A program made the translations under genes and the position numbers. Below the pieces are notes generated by a model. It was given only the letters and a program-made list of their open reading frames with translations, had not been told where the DNA came from and made no database searches. From Plasmopara viticola (taxonomy: Eukaryota; Oomycota; Peronosporomycetes; Peronosporales; Peronosporaceae), in contig MBPM02000036.1 of NCBI GenBank assembly GCA_001695595.3, positions 310,001 to 374,000 on the forward strand: a DNA stretch of 64,000 nt, read 5' to 3'. Positions 11,223 to 23,710 of the stretch are shown here, piece by piece; positions within the stretch are counted from its first letter, which is position 1; every line of letters starts with the position of its first letter.

Positions 11223-12289
11223 AGATAGCTCATTTCTGAGCTTCTTTTTTCGCGTTAACGGGGATATCAGCGATCCCTTCTCATGCCCTCAATTCTAAGT
11301 GAGCTCAGAACTTTGTATCTCAGCTTTGCACCCGCAATTTGAGAGTACAATCAGTCCAGAGACAGCTCACCTACTATAATTCATAGCTTTGAAATCCAAG
11401 TATATCTGATCGTAGCTTATTTAATCACCTCTATGGCGGGTGTCTTGGGAAGGTCGACGGCTACGCCAATTCGTTTCTTTACTAAGTGTGTAAGCTCGAA
11501 AATGCATTTTTTTCATTTTGTTTGTATATACTACAATTATGAGGGTTTCCAATCTTCAAGCATTTTTAAATGAATTTTAGGAATACTTTGCAAGGTCCGA
11601 ACAACCATACATTGCGCGGTAAAGTTACCACAAATTAGCTATTAAGCTCCCGTCGCTTCTGATTCCAATTTCTGACGTCGTGACGGCGCCGTTTCAGAAT
11701 CTTCTGAGTTTTGTTAGGCAGAATGACTGCGCCACTTCACAAGAAGATCCCGAAGCTTGTATAATCGCTTCTGCTCATATGTGCAAACCACATGACATTA
11801 TGTCTGGCCTTTGCGATCTATTAGACTCAAAGAAGTCCGGTCTTGCGTCTTCTTGATAAGCAGCAATAGCACCTAAGGAACCAAATGTACACATTTTGGG
11901 ATTGCTCCCGAGATCGGCCTTCGCGATCGGGTGTGGGATTGTCTGAAAGTATACCGAACATCTATGGTCTCAGAGGAGGAGGTAGGCTCATTTCGCCATG
12001 GGACGTATAGGGTATATCGTCGAATCTTCCACCGCATGTCTAAGTGTAAGATCTCCGTCATGCGTCGAAAATTCGCTTTCCGTCGTAATTGGCTCTAAGA
12101 TCGGCTGGCCGCTTGGATAGCAACAAATTGCTCTGGCTGATGATCTATCATCCGCGGTTTAAACATTCGTGCCCACCTTACCAACAGGAACATGCGTTGG
12201 AGCAACGCTTCGAAGAGCACCTCAAGTCTCATATGAGGTTAAAGTCTTGAGGATAGTCATATCTTTTGAGACTTGAGAATACATTATTC

Positions 12290-12800
12290 ATGTCAGCGTT
12301 CCTATCTCATCTAATATCTCACGGACAGATCCGGCTTTGACCAGATCTGATGCGTCTGTAGGTCTACTTCCGCGGGATGACACTGTCACGATTGTGCCTT
12401 TGCAAAAAGTTTATATAAGGCACGTCATCAACGGAAAATGAAAAATTTGTACATCAACAGCTTAGTGACTACTGGAATGCTGGATGTTTCAAGCTCAATT
12501 GAATTGCTAGTCATAAATGTTCTTTGTAATCAGCTAAGTAGAGCAGAAATGAAAGGCTATGTGGGTCAGGCTAACAAGATGCGAGACCACAAGGATGCGG
12601 ACTTCATGACGAGGAAATGTTAGATGACTGTTGTGCAAAATACTTTAACGTAATTCGAGCAGCATTGTCAAATCGTTGATAGTGCTAAAATGTCGAACTC
12701 TATAATTAATTGGGTAACTGCAGCTGAAGAAGACGACCAAGCCAAGTCAAAGGCGCAGCTCAGTCAGAAAGCTTACAGTGATAACAAAGTCATACTATAG
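12290..12800 (+). pseudogene. Copia-type gag remnant in U2
   Basis: A 61-codon frame (12,438-12,623) reads MKNLYINSLVTTGMLDV and then LLVINVLCNQLSRAEMK. It continues after a stop with FNVIRAALSN-like and lysine-rich sequence. Upstream, a frame matching DASVGLLLRDD leads into it. It is collinear with the copies at 36,720-37,245 and 45,040-45,540 and fits the pattern of Copia gag. Stops and frameshifts make it non-functional. Confidence 0.45.
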
Positions 12801-12849
12801 GAAGAAGAATAAGACGCACAAGACAGGAATCTGAGTATGTTGCCTAAGC

Positions 12850-13415
12850 TTGCGGAACTTGAAGGTAAAAAGGTCACAGAGTCTACCGCAGCTTAGGCAA
12901 ATTAAATACTCGCTATGGAATGCGTTAAAGAGCGTGACGATGATGCAAGCACCTACCCAATATTTGTGCAACAACAAGAAACGCGACGAATGTATCATAA
13001 GTAACAGTGTCAGATACAAAGCAGAGGACGATCGTGAATCTATTTTTAATAGTAATCTTGTTCTCCAAGGTGAAAGCAAATGGCTTTTCACGCTGCTTCA
13101 TTCAGCGCGTTCTTCCCCGTGTCTGTATTTTTTGTGTTTTTATTGCGCACGCGCCACAGTGTTTGCTGTTACTTCGCTTGAGAGCTTTATTTTTCCATGT
13201 GTTTTGGCATCTTGACATTTGTGTCAATACTTGGAGCGCAAAATTCCTTTGGATATGCTCCAGAGATCTTAATCGCAAGTTTTGTTGACCGCTTTCTTGT
13301 TTTTGCCAATGCCGACATGATAACATCCCTTATATGTTTTCTATTTCTACACATCACGTGGATGATGAGAGTTTCGTTTCTAATATGCACTAGCTCCTCC
13401 GCCCACTGCAATTAG
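12850..13415 (+). other. Conserved segment with overlapping frames, U2
   Basis: Two plus-strand frames of 121 and 93 codons overlap minus-strand frames of 74 codons. The same DNA occurs at 3,743-4,170, 36,180-36,541 and 45,660-46,080 with roughly 90 per cent similarity by eye. The similarity to U3 ends near 13,340, which marks the inner border of the 13-kb palindrome arm. No domain is recognised, and multiple frames being open on both strands suggests chance. Confidence 0.35.
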
Positions 13416-14812
13416 ACCATACTTGCTAAAGTCAGACTTGATAGCATGTACACCTTCGTTACTAAATCTGCATGGTGAGCGGTATGTCCATCACACGTTC
13501 GTTTGCTCCTTCACACGCTCCCTGACTGCATTTTAATTCAAATGATGCTCCGTATATAACTTTTTCGCATTCCGTTGGTGCTGAAATTTTCTTGCACTAA
13601 GCCGGTATAGTCTAGTCGCGAACGTGTGCAGTAGTCTTTTCATCGCATGCATTTCCATGGTTTGATCTTCTTACCAACTCTTCTATTGTTATTTTAAATA
13701 CCAGTTCATTGATCCGGTCAGATGATTCCAAAACGCCTGAGTCAACTTTTCTTCACCCATTTTGCCCGCACGACGGGTTGTACATGGAGCTGTACAAATT
13801 TAGGGTACAGCTATTTTCTCTCGAATGGCTTTATTCCGAGAGACTGTTTTTATCAAAACACTATCCACTGTAAATTTCTTTCGAAAAAAAAAGATATGGC
13901 GGCGCTAGCGTACAAGCACTTCATGATCCACGGTTTGAGACAGCTCTTGTGTCGATTTTATCTAATGAAGTTGATATGTTAAACTCATTTTGATATAGTC
14001 CAAGTAATGCATCGCAGGTCTGATTTTAGACCGTCTGTCTACTTAAACATAGCAGCCGCAAATATTCTCGAGATGGTAGTCACACTACTTCAGTATCGCT
14101 TTGTTCGATGAAATGTCACACTTAGACCTACCACTGTAAATTATTCTATGGGTTTTATGTCAGTAAAGCTTCCAAACCTGTTGATATTGCTTAACTCATA
14201 GCCTGGCTTGTTTGGTCGGTAAACCCGCTAAGATTGCACGGTTTGTATCAAGCGCGAACGCTAGATATCGCAAATAGATATATCCATCTTGTCATCTACT
14301 GAAACAAATGGGGCTAATTTATCGTCAACCGCGACGATACCTGGTCTCAACCGACTAAAGACTTAGAGCATATAATTACGCCCGACAATTTACCAGTGCA
14401 TACTTTATAGCATGCAATTTGACGCCGTCCTCATCGAATTGTACGAACAATCTACCATTGGCATTGTCAGAATTGTCCAAAATGACGCAATAGCTTTGTT
14501 TTCCCGACAAAGCTGAAAGAAGTGGCCGCTTAGAGCATTTTTATGCTGTCAGATAGATTTTCATGCACGCTTTTCCCGCAATCTTATCTTGTTCATAATA
14601 CTTCGGTCAGCGACTTTGCGAAGCTTGCACAGAAAGCACAGCACTTGGGAAAAAGGTCGGCTTGGTCTAGCTATTTTTACAACGTTTTCTCAGAAACGTC
14701 GACAAAATTGGCGTCCGAAGCCGATTTGTCAAAAAAAGACGGCTCTTAGAGTCCAAATAGATCATTAGGGAAAACCGGGAGGTCATGAAGGCCAATAAAC
14801 ATTACACTAGCA

Positions 14813-15199
14813 TCAATATGTGTGTTCTTGCCGCAAGGGAGCCCACAGGCCTCGGCTACTTTGTAAGCATCCATGTGTCAACCAAAAATGTTTTAACGTT
14901 TGAGCCAGAACCATAACTTGATAAGAATCCATATTGGTCGAAGCGATTCTGTGATACGATAATTGGCGTCGCTGGGGCGCTATAGATTCATGTGGCCCAT
15001 CTATCCACTTCCGTAGCAAACCACCAGGCGAATCGATCACCTTGATGACCATATCAATTTTCATCAGATCCTCATCGAGATTGAATAGCCATCTTCTAAG
15101 TCTAGCGTGCTTTTCAAAGTGCACCTGGACATGTTGTAAAGAAGCTCTTTTTGTTAATAAATATTCGTGTCGTTGGACTCTTCGGATTATTACAAGCAT
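14813..15199 (-). pseudogene. Best-preserved piece of the unidentified U gene
   Basis: A 128-codon minus-strand frame contains QHVQVHFEKHARLRRWL, then LLRKWIDGP, then NMDSYQVMVLAQTLKHFW. It aligns with the plus-strand remnants at 2,047-2,326 and 26,340-26,620, so it is the remains of one gene carried by U. The composition (Trp/Arg/Leu-rich helices, no signal peptide at the visible start) suggests a soluble helical protein. The upstream part (15,200-15,450) aligns with 1,320-1,490 and 47,780-47,940. I do not recognise the family. An oomycete-specific transposon or host protein are both possible. Confidence 0.45.
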
Positions 15200-16500
15200 G
15201 AAACTGTAGCCAATTCCTATTCATCTTCGAAAATAATCAAAAAATATTGAATGCGGTGATATAATTTCGCGCATATTGACATGATATCATGCCGCATCAC
15301 AACGAGCGTCTATAATGTATAAATCAATTGTTTATCTTGCGGACTTAGAATCAGATAGATCTTTAGATGGATTGTGCAGCCTGCACATATTCATCTCGTG
15401 ACAACGACGTACGAGCTTAACTTTTTAAATCCTCCAGAAAACGGCTGTCAAATAACAAGAAGGTACCCTAATGTATTAGCCTAATAAGTTGCCTTTTTTA
15501 ACTTGATTATCGTGGTAGCAAAAATGTCCGATCTTTATTGCAGCCAATGTTGTCAGATTTTCAGCATTCAACTAACGCGCTACGCGAAGCGACACAATCT
15601 TCAAATTCGATGGATTGTAGGGTAAATCGACAGTGATCTTTTCAAAGAAGCATGTAAGATATTAATACTTCAGGTAGAACTTTCAATACTCAGTATGTGA
15701 TGATGCATCCGATAAAATGGAGAAAGATGTTAGCAGAAAAAAGTTTATTTCTGGCCATGTGTAAATTTGCTTGACCGCAGTGAAGAATGTAATGACGGGT
15801 TCCCAGAACTACAATCGAAAGGCCAACGATTTGTATGTTAAAAAAAACATCCTGTTGTTGTTACTGTTTTCTTTGTATCGCCTAAAAATTATACGAGGTA
15901 CAATTTTTTTGCATGTACCATTCAGCATCAACAATGAACAATCTTGCTCTCGGCTCATAAACAACTATAGCTTTAAAGCTTTGATAAAAATAGCCGAAAC
16001 GTTGTCTCAAGTCGGTACGTACTGCATCATTACTTCTTCTTGATTTAATTCTTTCGCGATCGTACTACTCTTCTTTGCCTAGCTTTTCACTTCAACGAAG
16101 CTGCCTGGATTACTACAAACTTTGATTGAGCTCGTATTATCGATGAAGGTTTGTGAATCCTTTTCAGCTTCTTCATAATTGTGAAGTCATCCTCCACGAA
16201 ATATTACCAATTATATGTTTCGACATGAATTCGCATCGCGTTCATTTATCTATTGCAAAGCTTTTTTTAGGCAAAATGTGCTATCTCAGTGTAAGCGTGA
16301 TTCACACAACAAAAACATTTTTCAAATGAACGTGTACAACGAAGGTATTACAGCAATCGTTCGGCCGCTAGTGTTGACCTCGTACTACATTTGCAATGTC
16401 AGGACGTGCAGTAGACACTGAGTATAGGCTCTATTTCCAATCACAAGATTATTAATTATTATTATGTAAGCTTTAGCTGTTTGGAAAAAGAAGTTCCGCT

Positions 16501-17034
16501 TTTATTTTGGGAAATGATACCGGGCAGGCATTTTTCGCTAACGGGCAGGCACTGATGTTTATATGAACTAAATTGATTGACATTTCTTCTCTGTGATTGG
16601 CTGGAGTCATGGTATCAATTCTCATATGTTGCACCTAGCTCGGAAAAGGTTGGGGTGACGCCCTCCTTCCAAGCGCGGGGGCTAAATGCTCGCGCGCTTC
16701 AGGCAGGTGCTCTCGGGCATCTGCACGTCTCTAACGAGTCTCACCCTCGACGCGACGGTCTCCAGCATCGGGCGCTACCTGGGCTCTTACCAAGTCAGAG
16801 CTAAGCAAAATAATGGAAGACCCTCACGACCTCGGTGCTGGCTGCACTGCCCGCCGAACGAGACCCGACGTATGCGGACACCACTCTATGCCGTGGACTA
16901 GCCAGACTGAGCCTAGCACGTGCATCTTTTGGCAACGCGATAACGTTTACATTACATTACAATTTAATTCATATAAACATCAGTGCCTGCCCGTTAGCGA
17001 AAAGTGCCTGCCCGGTATCGTTTCCCTTTATTTT
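16501..17034. mobile_element. Non-autonomous TIR element with 8-bp target duplication
   Basis: The element runs 16,509-17,026 (518 bp). Its ends are 67-bp inverted repeats (16,509-16,575 and 16,960-17,026) differing at about three positions, and they begin GGGAAATGATACCGGGC. Identical TTTATTTT octamers at 16,501-16,508 and 17,027-17,034 form the target duplication. Each TIR contains the direct repeat CGGGCAGGCA twice, 10-12 bases apart. An 8-bp duplication is typical of hAT, P or Merlin families, but the TIR end does not decide between them. The interior (16,640-16,940) is clearly GC-richer than its surroundings and could be captured coding sequence. No transposase is present. Confidence 0.85.
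16660..16910 (+). other. GC-rich cargo inside the TIR element
   Basis: About 250 bases of GC-rich sequence lie between the TIRs with overlapping open frames. One reads SGICTSLTSLTLDATVSSIG and another LAALPAERDPTYADTTLC. Base use differs sharply from the AT-rich flanks and resembles oomycete exons. This fits capture of a host gene fragment (Pack-type element). The source gene is not identified and no complete frame crosses the cargo. Confidence 0.4.
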
Positions 17035-19189
17035 TAAGGAGGGAAAGGCTCTGACATATGAAATCGTTTCAAGATTTTATTAATAGATACCGTTTGGGAT
17101 ATAAATAATAGTATCCTACGCTTGTAGGATACGAACTCGATCTCAAATCCTTGAATTAAATTATTTTGAGATCCTTTAATGTCATCTGTCATACTAGGAA
17201 ATACAATTTGTTCCGATCTCAGAATAGTGTTTCGCAACGAAATAAGCAAATTCACCATAACATAGGTGCAAACTTTAACGAACATATAAGCGCACAAACT
17301 TATCGTCAGTGTTTGCGGGCTATAACATGTATATAACGGCTCCATTCAAAGTAGTGTTTAGTCAGGTTGCGCCAAATTCATTGTTTAGAGGTAAAAACCG
17401 GGGGAGAAGTCTTCTCCAATGATCTCATCCGCGGGCCCAGGAAGCACTCGATTACATTTGCACTGAAATGATCAGTTTTTTTTTACTCCCGCTCTCCACA
17501 ATTCTTAATTGTAGGTTCGATCTTTTTACAAATCGTTGTCTTTCGCTCGTATGCAGCACAATCAAAAAATTCTGCTGACTTTTGGTCTTCGCTGCTACGT
17601 ATGCAAGCAAATTGTTCCTTCTCAGGATTAGATGTTTAAATAATTAAAGAAGGATAATGAGATCTACATGATCCGCATTAACGGCTAGTGCTGATCTTGT
17701 TTGCTGTCGAATTTACAAACTATATAGCTGTCGGTGGTTTGGACCCTTTCCAATGACATGTGAAAGTTCATGCATCGACATGTACGAGCAATAAAGCATA
17801 CTTTTGAATAGAAGATGAGCAATATCGGATATGAGCCGTTAATACTAGACGGCTCGCAAGACATTGTTGACGTACACGAAATCTTAAAAGTGCCGTCTCA
17901 ATCGGTGTTGTGCGTAAGAGTTGTGAGATATTCACAAATTTCCACAGAAATTACCCCGCACTCAATCTTGGCGATTGCGTGTGGCCAAACAGCGACTGAT
18001 ACTACTCATAGCTGCCACCCTAATTATTATTAGGCTGAGAGTATGTGTATCCAGAAGGCTGTAATTTGAGCAGCCGGATGAGCCTGAAACTTGCTTCGAA
18101 GCTCAATGACTTTCGGACGCATTTCAGGCACCTCTCGCTGGAACGCGTGGCGGGTGTGTTTGACTGTAATCCTCATGGGTAATGTAGTCGAAAGGGTATA
18201 TCTCCTATTCAAAAGCCTCGAGGGTCCGGACCGCCTTAGAGAAGTTCTGGCCTGAACAAGAGGAAGATCGAGGATCGTGAACATGTGCAGTGAAATTCAC
18301 ATATAATTTAGTATATGTACCTCTCAATTGGTATAATTTAACCTATGATTCAGTATGTGTACCTTTCCTGATAATAATTCGTGTTGTTGTCGTTCGTAAC
18401 TCCACAAGATCTAAGCGCACCATGGCCTGATTGGTCTTCGTGTTTTCTTTAGACAGTCGCCCCTATTTACTGTACGGAAGTGAGTAATAAAACGAGCTTT
18501 ACCTCCCTCTTTTTGACTTTTTTTCCAGCGGCAACGATTTGACGTACCTTAACAAGACTATTACGCATAGTCTCGAAAATTTATGCAGAGCATAATGACA
18601 GGAATTGAAGAAATATTTCTTCTGGCGGCCATTAGGCTTTACTTGAGTTCACCTATTCTTGCTTGCTAGCAAGAAAGACGTGATCTTTATAGATATGCTC
18701 TATAGAATCCACTACTGAAGAACCACTTCCCAAACAAGTAGAGGTAACTAAAGTAATGGACAGCTTTAAGAAAGGCTTGCCTCGCACCTAACGCTATCAG
18801 TGAAGACCATGATGTTGAAAAAGATACTTCGAAATGCATTTCAAAAAAATTCAGCTACGAACATGCTTATTCGACTAGATTACCTTGCAGAGACGGTGTC
18901 CTGTCTTCTACAACCTAGAAAAGCTGTCACGGTGTCTTTAGATTAACAGCCTTGAGAGTTACCGCGCACAGTAACTCCCACTATCGAAAAAACTCACATG
19001 ATCCGTGTCTGTCTTTAAGAGGTTCAACGATGCAGATTTTGTGGTTGTGGAGGGCTGCTACAGAAGCTGTGCCGAATCTGTGGAAGCGCTGCTCGACAAA
19101 AAAGTCAGGCCCCCCTTCTGAGCAAGACTCAAACTCACATACAGACACACTCGTATAGTATAGAGTCGTGAGGGTTTGAGTGACTGACA

Positions 19190-19310
19190 CACAAAGCCCA
19201 AATCTGCTTAATCAATCTGGGATTTCGATGTTAAAGCAAGACCATTCCTAGGATGAAGTCGACGTCATAGACATTATTACATGGCTTCGTGCTGTCATAA
19301 TCTTAAAATT
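19190..19310 (-). pseudogene. Gypsy-like aspartic protease remnant, V1a
   Basis: On minus the sequence reads YDVDFILGM, then LL, a stop, and NPRLI. This matches the C-terminal protease signature of Ty3/gypsy elements (DVILGM, WL, NP.IDW). Collinear copies sit at 23,600-23,710, 33,660-33,780 and 49,950-50,080. The tryptophan is lost and a stop interrupts the motif. Confidence 0.5.
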
Positions 19311-20423
19311 TCCAGTCAAGTCTTGTAGTCTGTAAATCGTTTAAAGCTATTTCATTATTGTCAAGCAAAGTGGAGTTGATCTATATACGCTGCTTTCTCA
19401 GTGCATTGGCCATCCTATCATTGTCGACAAACAAAAAAAACTCGCTGCACGGACCTCGTGAGAGTTGTCGGAACGGCTCTCGTACGTCTGTATGAGAGTG
19501 GATACGATAAGTATTTTCTCAAGAAAGTCGAAAGGACTTTGGTCTTAATGTAAGGCCTGACTGATACGAACAATGAAATTTTTTGAGAGGAGAACAGCGA
19601 CAGACAGACTTGCTTTTTCGGAATACTTTACATGATCAGTTTCTTGTTCTACAGAAAAAATGAAGCCCGTGTGCCTGCTGACTTGGATTCAGTCACTATA
19701 GATTAAAGAGGCTGCTAAGCAAAGCGAAACCCCCTCATTTGGCTGGTGCAAGCAATCCGTGTCTGTTATAAAGGAGGTCTTTAAGGTGGACCTTCGTTTC
19801 GCTCAAGTGCGTCAAAGGGGCGCTGACAGAAACTTTGTCCTCAGCGTTAGACAATTGATCACGCCATTGGGTGTTGGCCCCTGAGCGCTTGACAGCTCTT
19901 AAAGAAGGAACAAAGAGCGGTAGAATGCTGGTCGTACACACAAATTTACAATATTTTGGGATAGTAGTTCGTGTATTGAAATTCTTTGGCGCTTCAAAAA
20001 CCTTTGCGTGCCGACTTGTTCATTGAAATGACGTAATGCGAGGTGATGCGACTCGTGGCGTTCTTCCGTGCGTACAAAATTGGACGACCACTCGAACTCG
20101 TGACTTCGACCAAGAGCGTGTAGATCGGCGCAAGCTTGTTCGATCCACTGTCATTTCGCTCGAAAAAATACTTGACAACCAAGCCAATATAGAAGAATTT
20201 TAAGGTGCTTGTAAAAGTGTGTTTGGTTCACTACGCGCTTCACATTAGAATAAAGGCCTTTTCACCGAGGAGTAACGATTTCTGCGCAGCCGAGTGCACG
20301 CAATCGAGTTTGCTCACGAAGTTTACCTCAACGGTCAAGCCGCAGCTTATAATATAGCATCCACGGATCTATCGCTCAACCAGGAAGACATATGAATCGC
20401 GAGATTAACATTTGGATCGATCG

Positions 20424-20560
20424 GCAAGCGAAATTGTGTACAAATGGCCAAACAACACAAATAAGTTGCTTCCATTTGTAGTGAGCTCCAGACTCGGCCA
20501 ACTTCACTTGGACAGCCTTCTAGATGCTAAACTTTTTAACCAAATTGCCTTGTTTTTTGT
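20424..20560 (-). pseudogene. Retroelement gag-like remnant, V1a
   Basis: On minus the segment reads AVQVKLAESGAHYKWKQL. This resembles the start of gag proteins in which a VKL strand is followed by a NY..W helix. The equivalents at 24,790-24,880, 34,775-34,870 and 51,080-51,180 each lie 1.1-1.2 kb before the protease remnant in reading direction, which is the order gag then protease. The 111-codon plus-strand frame at 20,412-20,747 is antisense and is not taken as a gene. Confidence 0.4.
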
Positions 20561-22289
20561 CGGTGCCACAGCTCATTCATCACAATACCAAACCCTGTCG
20601 ATACGTGCATCGTGCACGCTAAACCATTATAGATTGTCGGTCAATGAATGGGGCGCCCCATGTGTCGTGTGTCTAAGAGCGCAGGAGCGACTTTTTTGTG
20701 TTACCAACCATTTTATGATGATTAGTTCGGGAGATCATGGTATTTAAATGCACTTTTGTGGCTATTTGCTTCCTAATGGCACAATCTAATAATATCTAAT
20801 GAGCATTTATATTCACGGGGTACCCAAACTCCAACAAGCTTTTATTGCCGTTTATACCTGGTGACTTAAAGCCGAATTTGAAGCTTATGATCTTCCAGCG
20901 ATCCACCAGTACTAACTAGCTACGTATAGGAGCGAACGTTTGAACCGCAAGATTAACCATTAAGTAGATCCTCATATACTGGCTCCCTTGTAATGCTGGG
21001 CATGGTGTACGACGATCTTGGAGTTTATGCTATCTAAAGACACGAGTGTACGACAGTTGACCGGGAGTTTATGATATGCAAAGACACGATCACGGAGCAA
21101 TGCTGCTGTTCCGACCAGTACTTAACTGTACTTAATAAGTCCATTTGTTCAATCAACTGACAAAGATCACAAAATGTTGCTCTATATATAGTACCTTGGC
21201 AGACTAAGCACAAAATTTCCACTTATGGACTGCAAGCTTAGGAAATTATTGGGCCGCATGTATGGTTTTGAGTACTCTATTGCGAAGTGTGTACAATTGG
21301 TGCTTTCTGTCTTGCCATATATGTTTGGATAAATGCTGCAGACATTATCAAACGGGCTCCAAATAGCTGAAACAGCCTTCGCTTAAACGCAGCGACGAAT
21401 CGCCGATCCTCATCCGACATCATTGCGTCCGGAAGTTTATTGACCGGTGATTGAAGCGTCATATGCCGCCAGATATATATTTCGCTTACTCTCTCGGAAG
21501 AACGACTCGGGATGGATCTGCCGAATTTAACTTGAAATTAGGCATTTCGTTCGTCTACTTGAAGCAATTTTCTGTAGCCACCGTCACGAGTACATCACCA
21601 TCTGCCGCTGCATTTTTAAGAGGTTGTTGATCGGCATCCGTTGTTTGTGCCGGACGAACAATTTTGGCGATAGAGTTTTTTTCGACTAAAAATGTGGACT
21701 AATTCGTAATCTGGGCAGTATCGGCAAGAGCACAAAGAGATCTAGGCTTGTATTCAACTAATAAAAAAACTTCTGGATGGAATGACATCGATCTTGCCAT
21801 TGTTTGGAATAAATGCAGGGTATTTACCACCGTTCTCAGGAATGGGTAGTCCGAACCACATCGCTGTAAACAATCATTTGTAATCACATAAAAAAATTGT
21901 ATTTATAAAGCTGCTCTTGAGCTAAACAGGGTTTTGATGGCGTAGAGTTGAAAAGGTGATTTAGCTTCAAAGTCTGACTCAGTAATATGACTGTAGAGTG
22001 ATCTATCTACTTTAACATTTGTGTCAACAAGCTATTTCTGACTGATAGATTGATGTGTGTATCATCGATCAGAGAAAGTATAAGCCTCGCAATTATCTTA
22101 AGCGAGTCTACTTAGAGCCGCACCAGCGCGCAAATTGAAGGTGATATAAAGCCTTGAGTCAATCGCAACACAGCTGGAGTATATAGGGAACACCGTTTTT
22201 TGTTGACGAGACAAAAAAATCTGTTATTCGTTGCGGCAACGTTGGATAAGTAGTACAATTCAATTTACTGTACACGTTGCCAAATAAAC

Positions 22290-22690
22290 ATATTACATAT
22301 ATAAATCATAGATACTCACGATAGTCGGTTTGATAATTTTAATTCAGTGTCTAGGTCTTCTTCGCCTACGTAAGTAGTCGTGTCGTTAGTGCAGATTGTC
22401 GGACGACCACAGATTTTTTTTTGCGCTGTTTCTACGAAAAGCTGCTACTGGAAGGGGTTATGGATCAAGGTTAAAGCGCGTAGTCGGTAATGCGACATTG
22501 GTAGAAAACTAGCAGTACAATACTGGCGTGCACAGAATTTATGTAGGCTGCGTGCAAGGAAGATCTAAATTGGCCTATACTTTTAAAGAAGCGATTTCAT
22601 TGTCATAGTTCGGCTTCATAAATGCACTTTCTATTACAGATCAGCCCATTACTATATATGCAGTGTAAATATTTCCCGCTTCCTTGACCG
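22290..22690. promoter_or_regulatory. Effector-upstream block without an effector
   Basis: It matches 8,890-9,210 in the same direction: CTACGTAAGTAGTCGT, the paired GTCG and GACGACCAC, GCGCTGTTTC, TGGCGTGCACAG, GCGTGCAAGGAAG, and GATCAGCCCATTACTA. After about 22,690 no effector start or signal peptide follows, and module V sequence resumes. It is a recombination-truncated copy of the effector 5' region. Confidence 0.55.
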
Positions 22691-23599
22691 AATATGTTGT
22701 CAAAATACATTGGCGATGACCGAAAAACTTGTAGGACTAAGCGTTAAAGCTGATGTGGCCACTCATATGATAGCACTAGGTGAACTATTCACTATGAAGA
22801 ATTGTCCTACATCCTCAATTAAATTTTATCGCATCCGCTTCCCTTTAATGCTGCAGTGAATAGTGTACACCCTGTCATGTCAAGCAGTACGTTCTAAGTG
22901 TTTGTGCAGGTGCTGCTGCATACTTCAACTCAATGTAAGTAGGACTTCTTGCTTTTTCCTAGCACAGAAAGTCCGAGACTGGTGCTTCTGATGAGATCAA
23001 TCTCCGCTTTAACTCCTTCATCTAGTGGAAAGTTTGATGATGAGTTGTAGACACCACATCCAACTTTGAATATCACATTAGATGTGCCAAATTCTTCGGT
23101 TCCTTTATGTTTTTTTGGGCCAAGGTGCAAGCTGTGCTGCTGATAAGGCTGATTTAAGGCAATTTATCGATAGAAAAGAACTATCAACATCCAAAGCAAA
23201 AAAATTGTTGTAAGACCACCACATCGAAATGGTTTCCTGCTTTCGAGTCAGCCATGACCTCGGAATTTTCGAGGTCTTGGTGGTTAACAAAGCCTACGTG
23301 TCAGCCACAGAGCGTTCGTTTATTTGAGGATACAATATGCAGCACATCTCATTCTGTTCTTACGCATTTATGCCACCCACAGCTGGTGGAACTATGAAAC
23401 CCACATCGAGAGCGCTATCGTCAGAATATTCATTAGCTGAGTTTAACGGTAAAACTCAGCTTTTCGCTACAGAAAGTCTTAAACGTCGTCACTACTAGTT
23501 ATAAATGTTTTTGATATCGTCTATATTAGCCCAGGCTTCTTTTCAACAAAACCACACGCACGATAAGATAGGAAACATGATTTGTCATAGCATGTGCGG

Positions 23600-23710
23600 G
23601 ATTGACCGATTGGCACATCTTTCACCTTGATCCGAGCTCATGAGTTCTAAGTCAGTACATTTCTTGCATCAAGTCGATGTCAAAGACACTAGTGACTCCG
23701 TGCTGGGGAT
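23600..23710 (-). pseudogene. Gypsy-like aspartic protease remnant, V1b
   Basis: On minus the sequence reads VFDIDLMQEM where intact gypsy proteases have a DVILGM-type motif. Downstream the reading is lost to a stop. It is recognised mainly by collinearity with the other V copies. Confidence 0.4.

Larger units (their letters stand above)
8530..16440. repeat. Giant repeat module U, copy 2 (U2), inverted to U1
   Basis: It pairs with U1 in inverted order: 9,985 with 7,065, 10,503 with 6,563, 11,433 with 5,690, 13,007 with 4,127, and 16,050 with about 480. It matches 36,170-41,200 in inverted order much more closely up to about 13,340, for example 10,015-10,503 with 39,259-39,746. The inner 8,600-9,780 differs from U1 because it holds the effector-derived block listed below. 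Beyond the remnants given separately, no intact genes are visible. Confidence 0.78.
17050..22700. repeat. Giant repeat module V, copy 1a
   Basis: It runs in the same direction as 31,260-36,060 and 49,230-53,400. Landmarks: 17,290 with 31,690 (CGTCA.TGTTTGCG.GCTAT); 18,240 with 32,560 and 49,350 (AGTTCTGGCCTGAACAA); 19,800 with 34,170 and 50,460; 20,930-21,130 with 51,940-52,150; 22,010-22,170 with 31,500-31,660 and 53,030-53,200. A segment at 18,320-18,440 also resembles 42,180-42,290 of U4. Apart from the retroelement remnants on the minus strand, no gene is visible. Confidence 0.7.

Noticed and set aside
17111..17132. Short palindrome GTATCCTACGCTTGTAGGATAC
   Set aside because: Nine-base arms with a four-base loop are expected by chance in 64 kb. 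No poly-T or gene end suggests a terminator.
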